Below are positions 1-11,206 of a stretch of 64,000 nucleotides of DNA, piece by piece (position 1 is the first letter of the stretch; every line of letters begins with the position of its first letter). The DNA lies in assembly GCA_019914995.1 (NCBI GenBank), contig CM034136.1, positions 4,479,270 through 4,543,269 on the forward strand, read 5' to 3'. The position numbers and the translations under genes were made by a program. Under the pieces are notes generated by a model, which was not told where the DNA came from, searched no databases, and was given only the letters and a program-made list of their open reading frames with translations. Source of the stretch: Acanthochlamys bracteata. Lineage: Eukaryota > Streptophyta > Magnoliopsida > Pandanales > Velloziaceae.

Positions 1-2
1 TC

Positions 3-689
3 ACTAAAGTAATATTGTTCCTCGCTATGTTGCTTGCATTCCATGTTGCGTCTCTTGAAGCAAGGGATATCAAGCACGAGAAGCATGTAGCTGATAACCA
101 TGATAAGGTTTACCAGCCAGAGACTTTCCCTGGATTCAACGGCGCTGGTGATCACTTTGGTATTCCTGGTCTCAATAATCCTGGCAGTAACGGAGGAAGA
201 GGCGGTCTTTTCAATGGAGGAATAGGGCAACCTCTATTTGGTCAGTTACCCCCTCTTGTAGGTAGCATTCCAAACTTGCCTGGTGTAGGTCTTCCTAGTG
301 GAGGACTTCCTACAACTGGAGGATTACCTTCAGCTGGAGGGCATCCCAATATTGGAGGAGTACCTGCTGGAACTGGAGGACCTCTATTTGGAGGACTGCC
401 CGGAACTGGAGGACTACCTGCAACTGGAGGACATCTATTTGGAGGACTGCCCGGAACTGGAGGACTACCTGCAACTGGAGGACATCCATCTGGAGGACTG
501 CCCGGAACTGGAGGACACCCATTTGGAGGGCTGCCTGCAACTGGAGGAACACCTGCAACTGGAGGACATCCATTTGGAGGGCTGCCTGCAACTGGAGGAC
601 TACCTGCAACTGGAGGTACTCCCAGTGGAGCAATTGGCTCTGACGGTTTATATCCGGGTCCAGTTCAAGGCGTTGAACACCAGCCGTGA
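3..689 (+). CDS. Gly/Pro-rich secreted cell-wall protein (5' end outside window)
   Basis: The frame is open from position 3, and the true start codon must lie just upstream of the window because no ATG precedes a hydrophobic stretch (VILFLAMLLAFHVASLEA) that looks like most of a signal peptide. After it come a charged segment (RDIKHEKHVADNHDK), a block FPGFNGAGDHFGIPG, and a long low-complexity tail built from GGLPATGG / GGLPGTGG / GGHPFGG units. It ends at TGA 687-689. Signal peptide, an FPGF-type block and a Gly/Pro repeat tail are typical of plant putative cell-wall structural proteins, so export to the wall is inferred. No enzymatic motif is present. The repeat tail is prone to length change. 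AATAAA at 904-909 is a plausible poly(A) signal. An in-frame ATG at 27-29 is an unlikely start because it would cut the signal peptide. Confidence 0.75.
   Translation, partial: TKVILFLAMLLAFHVASLEARDIKHEKHVADNHDKVYQPETFPGFNGAGDHFGIPGLNNPGSNGGRGGLFNGGIGQPLFGQLPPLVGSIPNLPGVGLPSGGLPTTGGLPSAGGHPNIGGVPAGTGGPLFGGLPGTGGLPATGGHLFGGLPGTGGLPATGGHPSGGLPGTGGHPFGGLPATGGTPATGGHPFGGLPATGGLPATGGTPSGAIGSDGLYPGPVQGVEHQP
384..485 (+). repeat. 51-bp tandem repeat inside the cell-wall gene
   Basis: Two near-perfect 51-bp units begin at 384 and 435, starting CTATTTGGAGGACTGCC. They encode a 17-residue unit (FGGLPGTGGLPATGGH-type). Shorter related units continue to about 620. The period is a multiple of three, so copy changes keep the frame. 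Confidence 0.8.
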
Positions 690-903
690 ACAAGCATGAG
701 TGCTGAACATTGGAGGTTTCAAAACCTGCCATTCCGTCTGAAGGATTTTTAGTTGAGTTGTCTATGCATTAGTGTGTATTTGGATTGTATGTGTTGGGTT
801 ATTACTAGGTGTAGATAGTGAGCTATTACAAGAGCTCTGATAATATCTTAGTTTGCTTCGTAGCTATCCTTTATTTCTCATGATATCCTATATTTAGGTC
901 ATC

Positions 904-909
904 AATAAA
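904..909 (+). terminator. Likely poly(A) signal of the cell-wall gene
   Basis: AATAAA lies 215 bp after the stop codon in AT-rich 3' sequence, an acceptable position for a plant near-upstream element. Confidence 0.4.
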
Positions 910-1623
910 TGGATTTCTTATGTGAATAATGATGGATTATACATGCCTATGCATGATTTTGTTTTTGTTAAACTATATGTATCCCTTGATTGCAACTTAA
1001 CAGTTTTTTGTCTCCGGGAAAGTGTACTTGAATCTGGAAGCTTGTCACATAGTTTTGTTTTGTTTGGAAAGCAATTTAAGGCCTTGAAGGTAACCTAATA
1101 AGAGATAATACAAAGTAAATTTCAGAAGGCAGAAGGCCTTTTTCGTGAGAATTTCTTCATTAATTGAAGCAAACTTTGTTTCTGAAAGCTTCTTCCACAG
1201 TAACGCTCAACAGTCCCAACAGCATACGATAAAACAAAACGGGCGTACAATTATAAAGTTCTTCGAGAACTGATGTGCTGAAACTACTGACCTCATACAA
1301 AAGGTAAAGGTAAATGGCCCCCAAATCTCAGAATACTCTCTGTAGCATACAAACAAACATAACAAGTCAACTCAATATCAACATCTTCACTTATCAGAAC
1401 GCATAACCGTCGCAGAATCAAGTACAAAGAAGTACAAATGGTATCTGCCGATTGCAAACTCTGTTCCTACAGACAGCATCAAAGCCTTTTGCTAACTGGA
1501 CAAGAACAGCAGACCTTGAGAGCTCTAGCAAGTTACAACAGCCATTTAGAGATAGCAGGCGCTGGCAGAAAATCTTTGCCAGTTGAGGCTGCCCTCTCAC
1601 TTATTGCACTTTCAACATGTAAC
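910..1623. other. Convergent 3' intergenic region
   Basis: This lies between two genes whose 3' ends face each other. It should contain the 3' UTR of the minus-strand ZNF598-like gene. No further gene or clear repeat is seen. Confidence 0.5.
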
Positions 1624-4600
1624 TCACTTCATAGAATCTCTCTGTGACGCAACAAGCTTCGATCCACCTCCATTTCTCCAAACACCACGAACCAGCAAAC
1701 CCTCAGCAGGTTTACTACTAGGTTCCTCCCTTTCTGGGCTAACATTCGAGCGTCCCAGGTCAAGAAGAGCAGCCGCCGAACCATCACCAAGACGAACCCT
1801 GTGAAACTTTGAAGTTCTACGACGATGCTTACTGCTCTCCCCGTTATCTGTATTCTGGCTGGAGTTGTTGGCACTAGTAGGAGATTCACCATTTCTATTT
1901 ACATCTCCAGGGAGTTGCTGCACGGCTTTACCCTTTCCTGTTCGGTATCCATCCTTAGATAACACCTCAAGTTTATTGTCTTCCTGCAGTGTGTGGTCCG
2001 GTTGCAACTTCCGCACCTGTTCAATGAAGTTAGATGCTATTGATTCCTCCTTGCTGTTACTGTTAGGCTGATCCACACTCTTTTCCTTTCCCTTACACAT
2101 TTTAGAAGATTTATTCTCTTTAGACATTCGAATACTTTGCTTACCATTTTCTGCCTGAACCTTCTTCATTTGCATACTGGCATTGTAAGCATCAATAAGT
2201 TCCTGCTGTTTCTCAGCATCTGGGCAGAGCCGAGCAAGCTCAGGAATAAGATTTGACAAGCCAAACTGGTCGACATAAGAGAGGTACTCCCAAGTATTCA
2301 TATCACCTTGCCTATATTCAGCCGAAATGCTTTTAAAGGCTGCATACTTATCATCATCCATTTCCAAGCCAGCACGAATTCTTTCTACCAACGACTTGTT
2401 AGCTGCTTGGGCATCTTCTACTTTAAGCATGCTTTGGCTGCGGGTGCCCGAAGCTTGAAAGGAAGACCGACCAATCACTAGGTTCGGGGCAGAAGAAGAA
2501 TTTTTCATCCTATTAACAGGATTTGCATTCCATGTTGAACTTGATGCATGAGATACAAATCCATTCTCCCTTGGTTTAACACCCTGAGGTGTTGGCCACT
2601 GAGTAGTGGCAGCACTGGATGAAGGAACAGTTGAAGAAGTAACACTGGATGAAGGAACAGTTGAAGAAGTAAGACCGAGCCCTGATTCAGGTTTCACCTG
2701 GGAAGAGCTTCCAGAACTAGAAGAACCACGCTCATAACTCTCGGATGGCCGAGCTCGAGCAGAGTTGAGAACTTGGACTCTACTGCGGCGCTGAAGATGA
2801 GCTGCCAGCGTACTCCGCCCCAACCCTACTGATCCAGGTTTTGATTTTGGATTGCGGCTTTTCTCCATACCTGGAAGAGGAGGGAATGACTCTTCTGCGA
2901 GCCGAGAAGAAGTTCCAGAGCTCTGGCTGAGAGCTTGAACATATCTTGATGATGTTTCTGGTGGCCCCCTATCTGAAAGGGGAGGAAAGGAAATTTCTTC
3001 TAAAATAGGAGCATTTCTAGAGCTTAACTCCAGAGGTGGAGTTAAAGAACTTGAATCGATATTTAACGTTTCTAGAGAGCCTGCGACTGTTTCAGTCTGG
3101 TTCCTTTCCACATCCTCAGCCAGTGCTCGTGTACCTGAAGACTGACCACGTTGCCTGCTATCTCCAGCTATCTCAAAACTGAGCTGAATGGCAGCTGCCA
3201 GCTGGTCATTGGAAGATTCAGGGCGACCACCACGCCCTCTTCCCCGGCGACGCTCCTGCTCATTAGGCCGTCTATATGTAAAGCTTGTTGGTATCTGGGA
3301 AATATATCATCCAGCAGTGAGAAAGACAGAAATTAAGTTGAAAGGTCATAAACCTCTAAATAAAAGACGTAATCTAGCAAGAGCGCTGTACATTGCAAAC
3401 TAAACACTGTTAACTTTAAAAGGAAAATAAAAAGTAAAAGTTTCCACATACCTGTAGAACAGCATTCCGCTTCGAACGAGACATGTGCCCTCCATGCTCA
3501 AGTGCATTGTGCCTCTGTAAGAATAGCCGCCAAGAGAAAGAAGAGCTTTGAGAAATTCTTAGTTCCTTTTAGTGGTAAAACAAGACATGCCAACAAGTAA
3601 AAATTCTATTCGAATTCAACCACGAATAATTCAAATTCAACTATTATCTTTAGTTATTATAAAACAAAAACACCATCACCTTCAGTTCTGCTTCGGATAG
3701 AAAAACAACAAATTTCTTTTCAAGACACGCTTCATTTTCACAAAGAAAATGCTCTTGGCGGAAATGAACCTGCAAATACAAGACGCAATCAACACTTGGA
3801 AAGGGCAGAATAAAGACTAGAAGAGTCGATAACATTTTGGCATGTGTTACAATACCTCTAGGTCATCATAGTTCCTATAGTAATCATACTGACCAGGATG
3901 TTGCCTACAGAATAAATTATGATCAGTTTTAGCACATGTTTATATACAGTGTCTCAATGTTATCCTACCTTTGACATATGTGGCATGTGTAGTGCTCAGT
4001 AGACATATGCATATAAAGCTCGTTCTCTCCATAAAATGCCTTGTTGCAGAAGTTGCACATAGGGTGTCCCATAAAACCACCACGCTCACTTTCACTTCCA
4101 TCCACCTCTGAATCCCCTGTCTTTATGTGTTGATTAAGTTGCGATCTTGTATAGAGTTTTTGCTCACAAATAAATACCTGGACCAGAACTGACAATATTA
4201 TCTGCTCTCTGAAAAGAAAACAGAAGATACTAACAGAGAAAAAATAAGAAAGAAAAAAAGCAATCAAGAGCAACCATGACACGGAGTTCAGAAGACGCTA
4301 ATATCCTCGAAGAGAAAGCATTCGCAACTCTTTCTTGCATAACACTAACCTTTCCTCTAGTTAATGATGGTACAAGGACAAGCCACGAAAGCCATTAGAT
4401 GGAGAAAATATCTGGCAGCAAGTTTCTAGGTCCGTATACATAGTGCTCTCCAAGGTGATAATCCAGTAAGAGGCAAGAAGCTATAACTTAACGCTCAACA
4501 CATCAAGCATACCAGTAACATCAAAACAGTAAACAGTTTTTTTAATTTCTTTAGCGAATGTAAATGTGAGAATATCAATGAAATTAAATGCCTTTTAGAG

Positions 4601-5947
4601 TGAAAAACATTGGCATCTATCTGTTGCATATTTACTCACAACTCCAAATACTTAGGAGCAATTCATCTAAAAAAAAGACCATTACACATTCATTAATAAA
4701 TTTCAAGCATCTACAGAGAAAATAAAATTTTAAGTGCTTACAACGGGTAACCTGAAAGAGACTATCTAACCTTCCTTCCTTCCAGACAAAGGCTGCACAT
4801 GAACAATCTGTGTTGATGGTAAAGGTGTCCCTTCAATTGTTCTATGCTCTTGAACTTGCTCCTTCTTCTAGTTGCCTCACCCTCTAGCGTCTCTGCATTT
4901 TTGTCGCACACACTACATGATAGCCTACACATAGCTCTAACCATCTTGTAATGCTCTGAGTCATCAAAAAATGCATGTGTGCCCTCGTGGTACCAATACT
5001 GCCCAGACTTCCCCTCCGAAGGATTAGTGGGGAACACAGAGAAGTCAGTTATGATCCTCGTGTAATCCCCCATAGCCTGCATTTCCCAGCAAATTAGTAG
5101 ATAGAATTGAATGAAAATAATAATTTCCAAAAAGGATATGTACAAGATTTGGAAGCAAGCACAGACTCACAACCATACTACCAAATTCCAATTTGAACTT
5201 AGAATTTGGAAATAGAGCATTATACACCAACATGAAGATAATAAAACTTCAAAGCAGGACATACTCATCAATCAAAATTGGAAGATTTTACACAATCATA
5301 AAATATCTACATTATCCATATCAGATTATGGAGTAAACAGAGAAGAAAACAGCCACTACTGAGATGGGGAAAGCACCAACTATAATCTTCTTTCAAATAT
5401 AAGCAAAATAAGGTATTCTGACACTACGCCCATCGTCTAAGCTAGCATATTTAAGTGTATTCACTTGATTAAATCCATAGATGTTCCTCTGCCTCTCACC
5501 TAAATCTAGTAATAATCCACTAAACATTTCACATGTTTACCGAACAAAACGAAATCTAGGAGTCCCGTAACACGCAGCTGCAAAATTCCAACACTCACTT
5601 TCACACCAAATCACAGAAACTAATGCAGAAACTTCCCAGTTTTGGTAACAACAAGTGCCCTAAATCAAATTAACCAGCACACAAATTCCACACACCAAGA
5701 TTTTAATTGAACCAACGTTAGCAAAATCGATACAGAGAACAAAATTTTAATCGAATATAAAGGAAGAGAAAAAAGAGACCTTGGTAACGAAGACGGTTTC
5801 ATTTTCAGTCTTGCAGATGCAACACCGATGATCACCGAGAACGAACCGAAGGCGAGTAACACATGTTGAACAAACCTCCCGGTGACCGCAAGCACCATAG
5901 GCAACCCACTCCAACGCATCAGCACACACGGCACAGCTGTCGTCCAT
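1624..5947 (-). CDS. ZNF598/Hel2-type RING and C2H2 zinc-finger E3 ubiquitin ligase
   Basis: Seven coding exons on the minus strand can be joined with GT-AG borders: 5947-5780, 5076-4771, 4177-3969, 3904-3856, 3769-3680, 3514-3452, 3294-1624. The reading frame stays open throughout and gives 851 residues. The start is MDDSCAVC. Residues 5-47 form a RING (CAVC, then CGHREVCSTC, then CCICK). C2H2-like fingers follow (SCSVCDKN, MCSLCLEGRK, MCNFCNKAF, YTCHICQR) up to about residue 295. A low-complexity Ser-rich and charged C-terminus then reaches KLVASQRDSMK. This order is that of human ZNF598 and yeast Hel2, which ubiquitinate 40S proteins on collided ribosomes in ribosome-associated quality control. 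That role is inferred from the family. Length is close to plant family members. No lesion was seen. Confidence 0.9.
2613..2672 (-). repeat. 30-bp in-frame tandem duplication in the ZNF598-like last exon
   Basis: Two identical 30-bp units (2613-2642 and 2643-2672, starting CACTGGATGAAGGAACAG on the plus strand) encode a repeated SSTVPSSS-type decapeptide in the disordered Ser-rich region. The frame is preserved. Confidence 0.85.
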
Positions 5948-6006
5948 CTTCCTCGAGATCTGAAAACCTGTCTGATCAATCAATCTAACAATCGATCGCC
6001 GGTGGT

Positions 6007-6046
6007 GAAGAAGAAGAAGAAGAAGAAAAGAAGAGAAGAAGAGACG
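6007..6046. repeat. GAA/TTC microsatellite in the ZNF598-like 5' leader
   Basis: About seven GAA units followed by imperfect GAA lie 60-100 bp upstream of the minus-strand start codon, so the likely leader is CTT/TTC-rich. This is common in plant 5' UTRs. Confidence 0.7.
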
Positions 6047-6249
6047 GTGGTGGTCGGCGTAGGCGAGGGAGTATTAAGAAAAGAAAAAAGAGAGAGATGG
6101 AAAAAAAATCGATTGTAAACAATCGAGGATTGGGAATTTGTAAAGAGTTTTCGGGAATGTTTTACAGAGGCAAATAAATTGGAAAGTTTGTTAAGAGTTC
6201 GCACGAAAAAGACCGATTAGAGAAGCCGACGACGTCTTGAATCAGAAGC

Positions 6250-9200
6250 CAATCGGTTTTTTTGTTTCATTTTCTCTTTTGGAAGATGGAAAGCCGCCTT
6301 GGTCCGTCTGTGCAGTAAGAAAATAAGCGCTTTTTTTAAGTATAATAATCCCAAAATAAAATTAATTAAAATAACATTTAAAAAGTAAGAACATCTTTAA
6401 TTAACAATTTAAAATTTAGAAAATATTTGAGATTATTTTAAAAACTAAAATTTTTTTAATTCTAAAATATTTGAAAAGCTTTTCAAAATGGTTTTATTTG
6501 TTTATTTTAAAATAAATAATATATAAAGTTTATATTTAATTTTTAAAAAAAATTATAAAATATTATTAAAAAAATATGAAAGTCGATTCGTGTTTCGATT
6601 GAGCTAAAATTTTATCAACATATTCGTAATTCATAATTCTTCATATTCGACGATGAAGATTAGATTTGAATATTTGACCGGCAATTTTTATCCGGTATTT
6701 TCATCATGTATTTTTAAAAATATTATATAACTCTAATATATATATATATATCATGTGACTCTGTTAAGAATATCATGTACTGCCACAAGCTCATACTGAG
6801 GCTGTCTACCAGGGTTTTCGTGAACTTGAAGAGAAGCTCTTGGCTCCATATTAGTGTGAGCAGCTTTAGCGTCCTGCGGAGCTAGCATTGATTTCTTTGT
6901 TTCTGCATAGTTATATGATTTGCGTCACTACAAAATTCTATTCAAATAGCGTGCTTTGGAGATGATCTTGTTCATGAGCACGAATGTATATTGGTGTCTA
7001 TTGCAGTACACAAATGGGAAGCCTTTGCATTGATTCCAATATTTGTTTGGTGATTGAAAAATATTGATTCGTATCATCATTTCGTGTAACGGCGTTGTGA
7101 TTAAGTTTAGTAAACGATTGCAATATGATGGTTTCTTTTTGTTTTTTTACGTTTTTTTACCTGAAGAAACAATCTCTGGCAGCAAAGAGAAAGTAGTATA
7201 ATATATTTTCTATCGAACTTCAACAGAATAAAGACAACAAAAGAATGCATGAATTATACATTGTTCTGTTGAATCTTTGTATGTAAACAGCTTTGAGACT
7301 AATTGAGATGCAGACAAATGCTTTAGCATCGATTCTAAATAACGTACTTAAGTACAACTAGAGATAAATTATTTTGTGTTAGAAAACATAAGCTCTCAAT
7401 ATAAGTATCCAATTATTTTGTAACATACTTTTAAATTTAATCATATATTATTTATTTATTATATATATAAGACATTTCAATCATATATTTTATTTAATTA
7501 TAAGTATAAATTTAAATATATCTTAAATTATTTTTATAAAAAAGTTTTAATAGTAATATTTATTCAAACAGAATTTAATAAAAAATAGTTTTTTCAATAA
7601 AAATGCAATCGTCATTTTTTTCAAAAAATAACATACATAAGACAGCTTTTACATAAAAGGTCTAAATTTTGACCTAAATATGGCCTAAGTCGGCAGAATG
7701 CTCCTTGTAAACTACTAGTTAGGTATCGGCAACATCGACAAGACGGTAACGATGCCTCATTACTGCTTATTAAAAATAAAAAAAAATTTCTAAAGTAAAA
7801 ATATTTTTAAAATATTTAAAAAATAAGTCTTATTTTTTATTTCAAAATAATAATAATAATAATAATAATAATAATTAATAAGTAAATTTTACGATATAAA
7901 ATTTTTTATAATTTAAAAAATTATTTTAAAATTCTTTAGAATATTTTAAAAATAGACGTAAAATAAAAAATTTGAAGAAAATTTTTTTCAGATGGTAAGT
8001 GCATCACAGACCTAAAAGGCGCATGAAATGGCATCGGAAGAAAAACAGCCAGACCATTACCTCTTTAATTAGTTATTATCAAAGTGAACAACCTTGCGAT
8101 TGTCCGAGGGCTTCAATTTGTACACATAAGAGCGTAAGCTAAGCATGTTCATTCTCCGGTTGCTCGACTTGGAACATTCTCTGCTGCTAAGTAGTGTTAA
8201 AGTTCATAGAAAAGAAAAAAGAGCGCAGTTGTTTGAGCGTTTCAAACGCTATTTTTTAATTTTTTTAATTATATATTTTTTAATATATATTTTATAAGTA
8301 TATTAAAAATTTATTTAAAAATTTAAAAAGTGTAGAAAAATTTTACGAAATAAAAATTTTTTATTGCATATTTTTATTTTTTTTTAAAGTTAAAAAAATA
8401 AAACTTATTTTTTATATAAAAAAAATATTTTCTATTTCAGAAAAATTTTATTTTATAAGTACTTTCAGACATCCCAAAAAATTATAGATAGCTAGCCATT
8501 ACAAGAATGATCTTCCCAGCTATAGTGAAGATCATTGCATTAAGTTTTTTCTCCAAAACAATCCAAGAAGCAAAAACACTATGCAGCATCTTGTGGTTCT
8601 TTTCCATTATCAAACAAAATAATCAATCAATGACAGGAATTTACTGGAAACATTGAAACTTCTTGAATCATGCTTGCTTATTTTGTGAAGATTATAATAG
8701 CTTGAAAAGACTTGACAAGGATCTAAACTGAAGTAGACATTTGTTTCCCTAAAACTACATTACAAACGACACTATATATGGTTCAGAAAACTCTTCTTGT
8801 GCACGTTCTTGATTGATATGTTGTTCCTCAATTATATCACATAGTAAGCAGAGTTAGAGGACATTGACTTGCAACCTAATAATTGGACCATTTAATCATT
8901 TTTATTCGTACTATACGTATTCAAAAAGAATATTTAAGTTATTACTTCTCAGGTATTATGGTTGCAGAAAACTACACAAACTGATGATCAATTCTTGTAG
9001 AAAACCACTTCAACATCATAGACAATGACAAAGAACAATCTTATTCAGTTAAATAAGTTCATCTAGGTTTATTTACCACTTAATGTAATACTTGTAATGT
9101 TGGTGTCTTGCGTTCGTATATATTGCTTTTGAAACTTAAAAACTAATCAATATCACTATCATACTGTGTAGAAAAATTAAATTAGATATTGCTCTTATTG

Positions 9201-11206
9201 TCAGTCAGGACTCAAAAATAAAAAAAATCCAGCGACAACCAATAAAACTTATTTTGGCATATAGGTCATAAAAGTCCAATATTATATCAAATAATATCTC
9301 AAAAAGTTAGCTACTATTTGGTTGATTCATTAAATCAAGAACAAACAAGGAAAGAAGCTTATCAACAGACACCGAAAAGTCAAAATCACAACCTCCATAA
9401 CGTTAACGTACTCCTGTTAATAACTTCTTTTTCCCCCCCTAGGAAATTATATGCCGTAAAACTTGAAAAAAGAAAAAGAAAACAGAAAATTTCCTCCTTA
9501 TATACGTATACATGAAGAATAAAAGAGTAGTAGTTTAAAATCCAAAGCTAGATAATTATTCAGAACTGACAAACAAGAAATATGCAACACTAAAATGTTG
9601 TATAAGGTTCTACACTTGCACTATTGATACCACGCTCAAATATTACAGAAGGAAGAACTTAGTAAATCATTGCATAGTATTATAGGACAAGAGCGCCAGT
9701 ATATAAACTGTATGATGAAGAAATCTTAATACTATATGACAAAGTTTATTAAAAACAAACCATAAGGAAAAATATGCTTATGGTTAGACCTAACCGTTTT
9801 TATGTAGCACATCTACATATAATGCAACAGCCAAGATTATAAAACTGAATTCTTCTGTAGGCAGGACTCTGCCAAGCAATGTTTATAGTCAGTAAACAAC
9901 ATATGGTCTGCAATATGAAATTTTTAAAAATTTCAAAAACCTAACAAAAAAGTACTATTACGAGTAAACAGTTATATAGCGTTGTACCAAGTTCCAGGTT
10001 TATAAATGATCTACAGAAGATGAATCACGAAATATTAACGTTGGATATTACGATAGAAAAATAGAAAAAACAGTTAATATATAACAAGATCCAAAACTAG
10101 GGGAAAAGCAAGACAAAAAAGTGTAGCAGTGTAGCTCCAAGAAGAATCCAGAAAAACTAAAATAGCATAAATAAAAAAATCAATATATAATAGGTGTAGT
10201 CATGCTCAGTGTTTCACTTATGCAAGACAAGGGATTTATATGTCTACAGCAGAATTATCTTTTCACTCTCTTTACTTAACAGTGAATTAACTATGCAGCA
10301 AAAACCAAGATTTATACTTATATGGCCATGTTGTATGGATAGCAATGCAGCAAAAAGAAAAAAAAGTTTATTAGAAAAACATGCACTAATAAAAGATGGC
10401 CTTCTTAAAAGAGACAGCTCAATTGCTATAAACACTAGTAGGGATGAGCAATATAATAAGTTTAATCTATATCCTCATATCCATACAGATCATTTTTCTA
10501 GCATGAAGGAAAAGAGCTACTGTGAATTATATATATTTGGGGTGAAAAAACAAATGGATAAAGGTTTTGATTGATAAACAAATAATTAGTCCTTGATATA
10601 TTAGATTATATATGGATATTGCATGAAAACAAAAAGGGTGACAGGCCATGGAGGTAGAGTATTGACCTGATTCTACTCCCTCTATCATATATAGATAGCT
10701 TGCTTAGATTCTCCTTGTCTCCCTCTTCAATTTCCCACATGGTAGTGCACCCCTATGAGTCAAAAGAAAAACAAAGAATACAACAAAGTGAAAGAAGAAA
10801 CAAATCCTCCAAATTCAAACCCCTTTAAAATCCTACAAATTAAATAAATTATAATCTTTCGAAAAAGCAAGAAAAATCTCATATTCCATATCCTCTAGAC
10901 AACCAAGATTGTAAAGAATCACCAAAATGGAAAATTAGAAATGTATAACAAAGATTGAAAGATATATAAAAGCCACCAATCAATTCAACCCCGACTTTCA
11001 CTCCCTTCAAACCCAATTTTGATTCCCTTCCTTTGGATCTTACCTCACTATAGATTGTTTTTGAGATAATGTTTGCTTGGATTTGGGTATGTATTTGCTT
11101 CACCGTAAATGGAATATACGAAAAGCGACACAGAAAATCTGATAGGGAGATCAGGAGTAGCTAGCTACCAAAATACTGATCATGAGTGCTTACAATGCGG
11201 CACACA
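6250..11206. other. AT-rich intergenic region without a supportable gene
   Basis: No open frame here shows codon-like composition or a recognisable domain. The longest frame (10209-10574) is low-complexity and unlike any family known to me. Dense A/T blocks at about 6340-6560, 7430-7600 and 7740-8000 resemble the MITE-like blocks elsewhere in the window. An (AAT)n run lies at about 7846-7874. The final 500 bp should include the BOP-like gene's 3' UTR. Confidence 0.5.
8221..8480. mobile_element. MITE-like AT-rich element
   Basis: The block begins GAGCGCAGTTGTTTGAGCG and ends TTCAGACATCCC. Its interior (TTTATAAGTA, AAAGTGTAGAAAAATT) closely matches the element at 32045-32305. The ends are degenerate and no target duplication is clear, so the borders are approximate. 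Confidence 0.5.

Noticed and set aside
298..732. Overlapping 133-140-codon frames on both strands
   Set aside because: Periodicity shadows of the Gly/Pro repeat in the real cell-wall frame.
10209..10574. 121-codon plus-strand frame
   Set aside because: Low-complexity, Lys/Ser-rich AT-driven frame with no domain, in AT-rich spacer.
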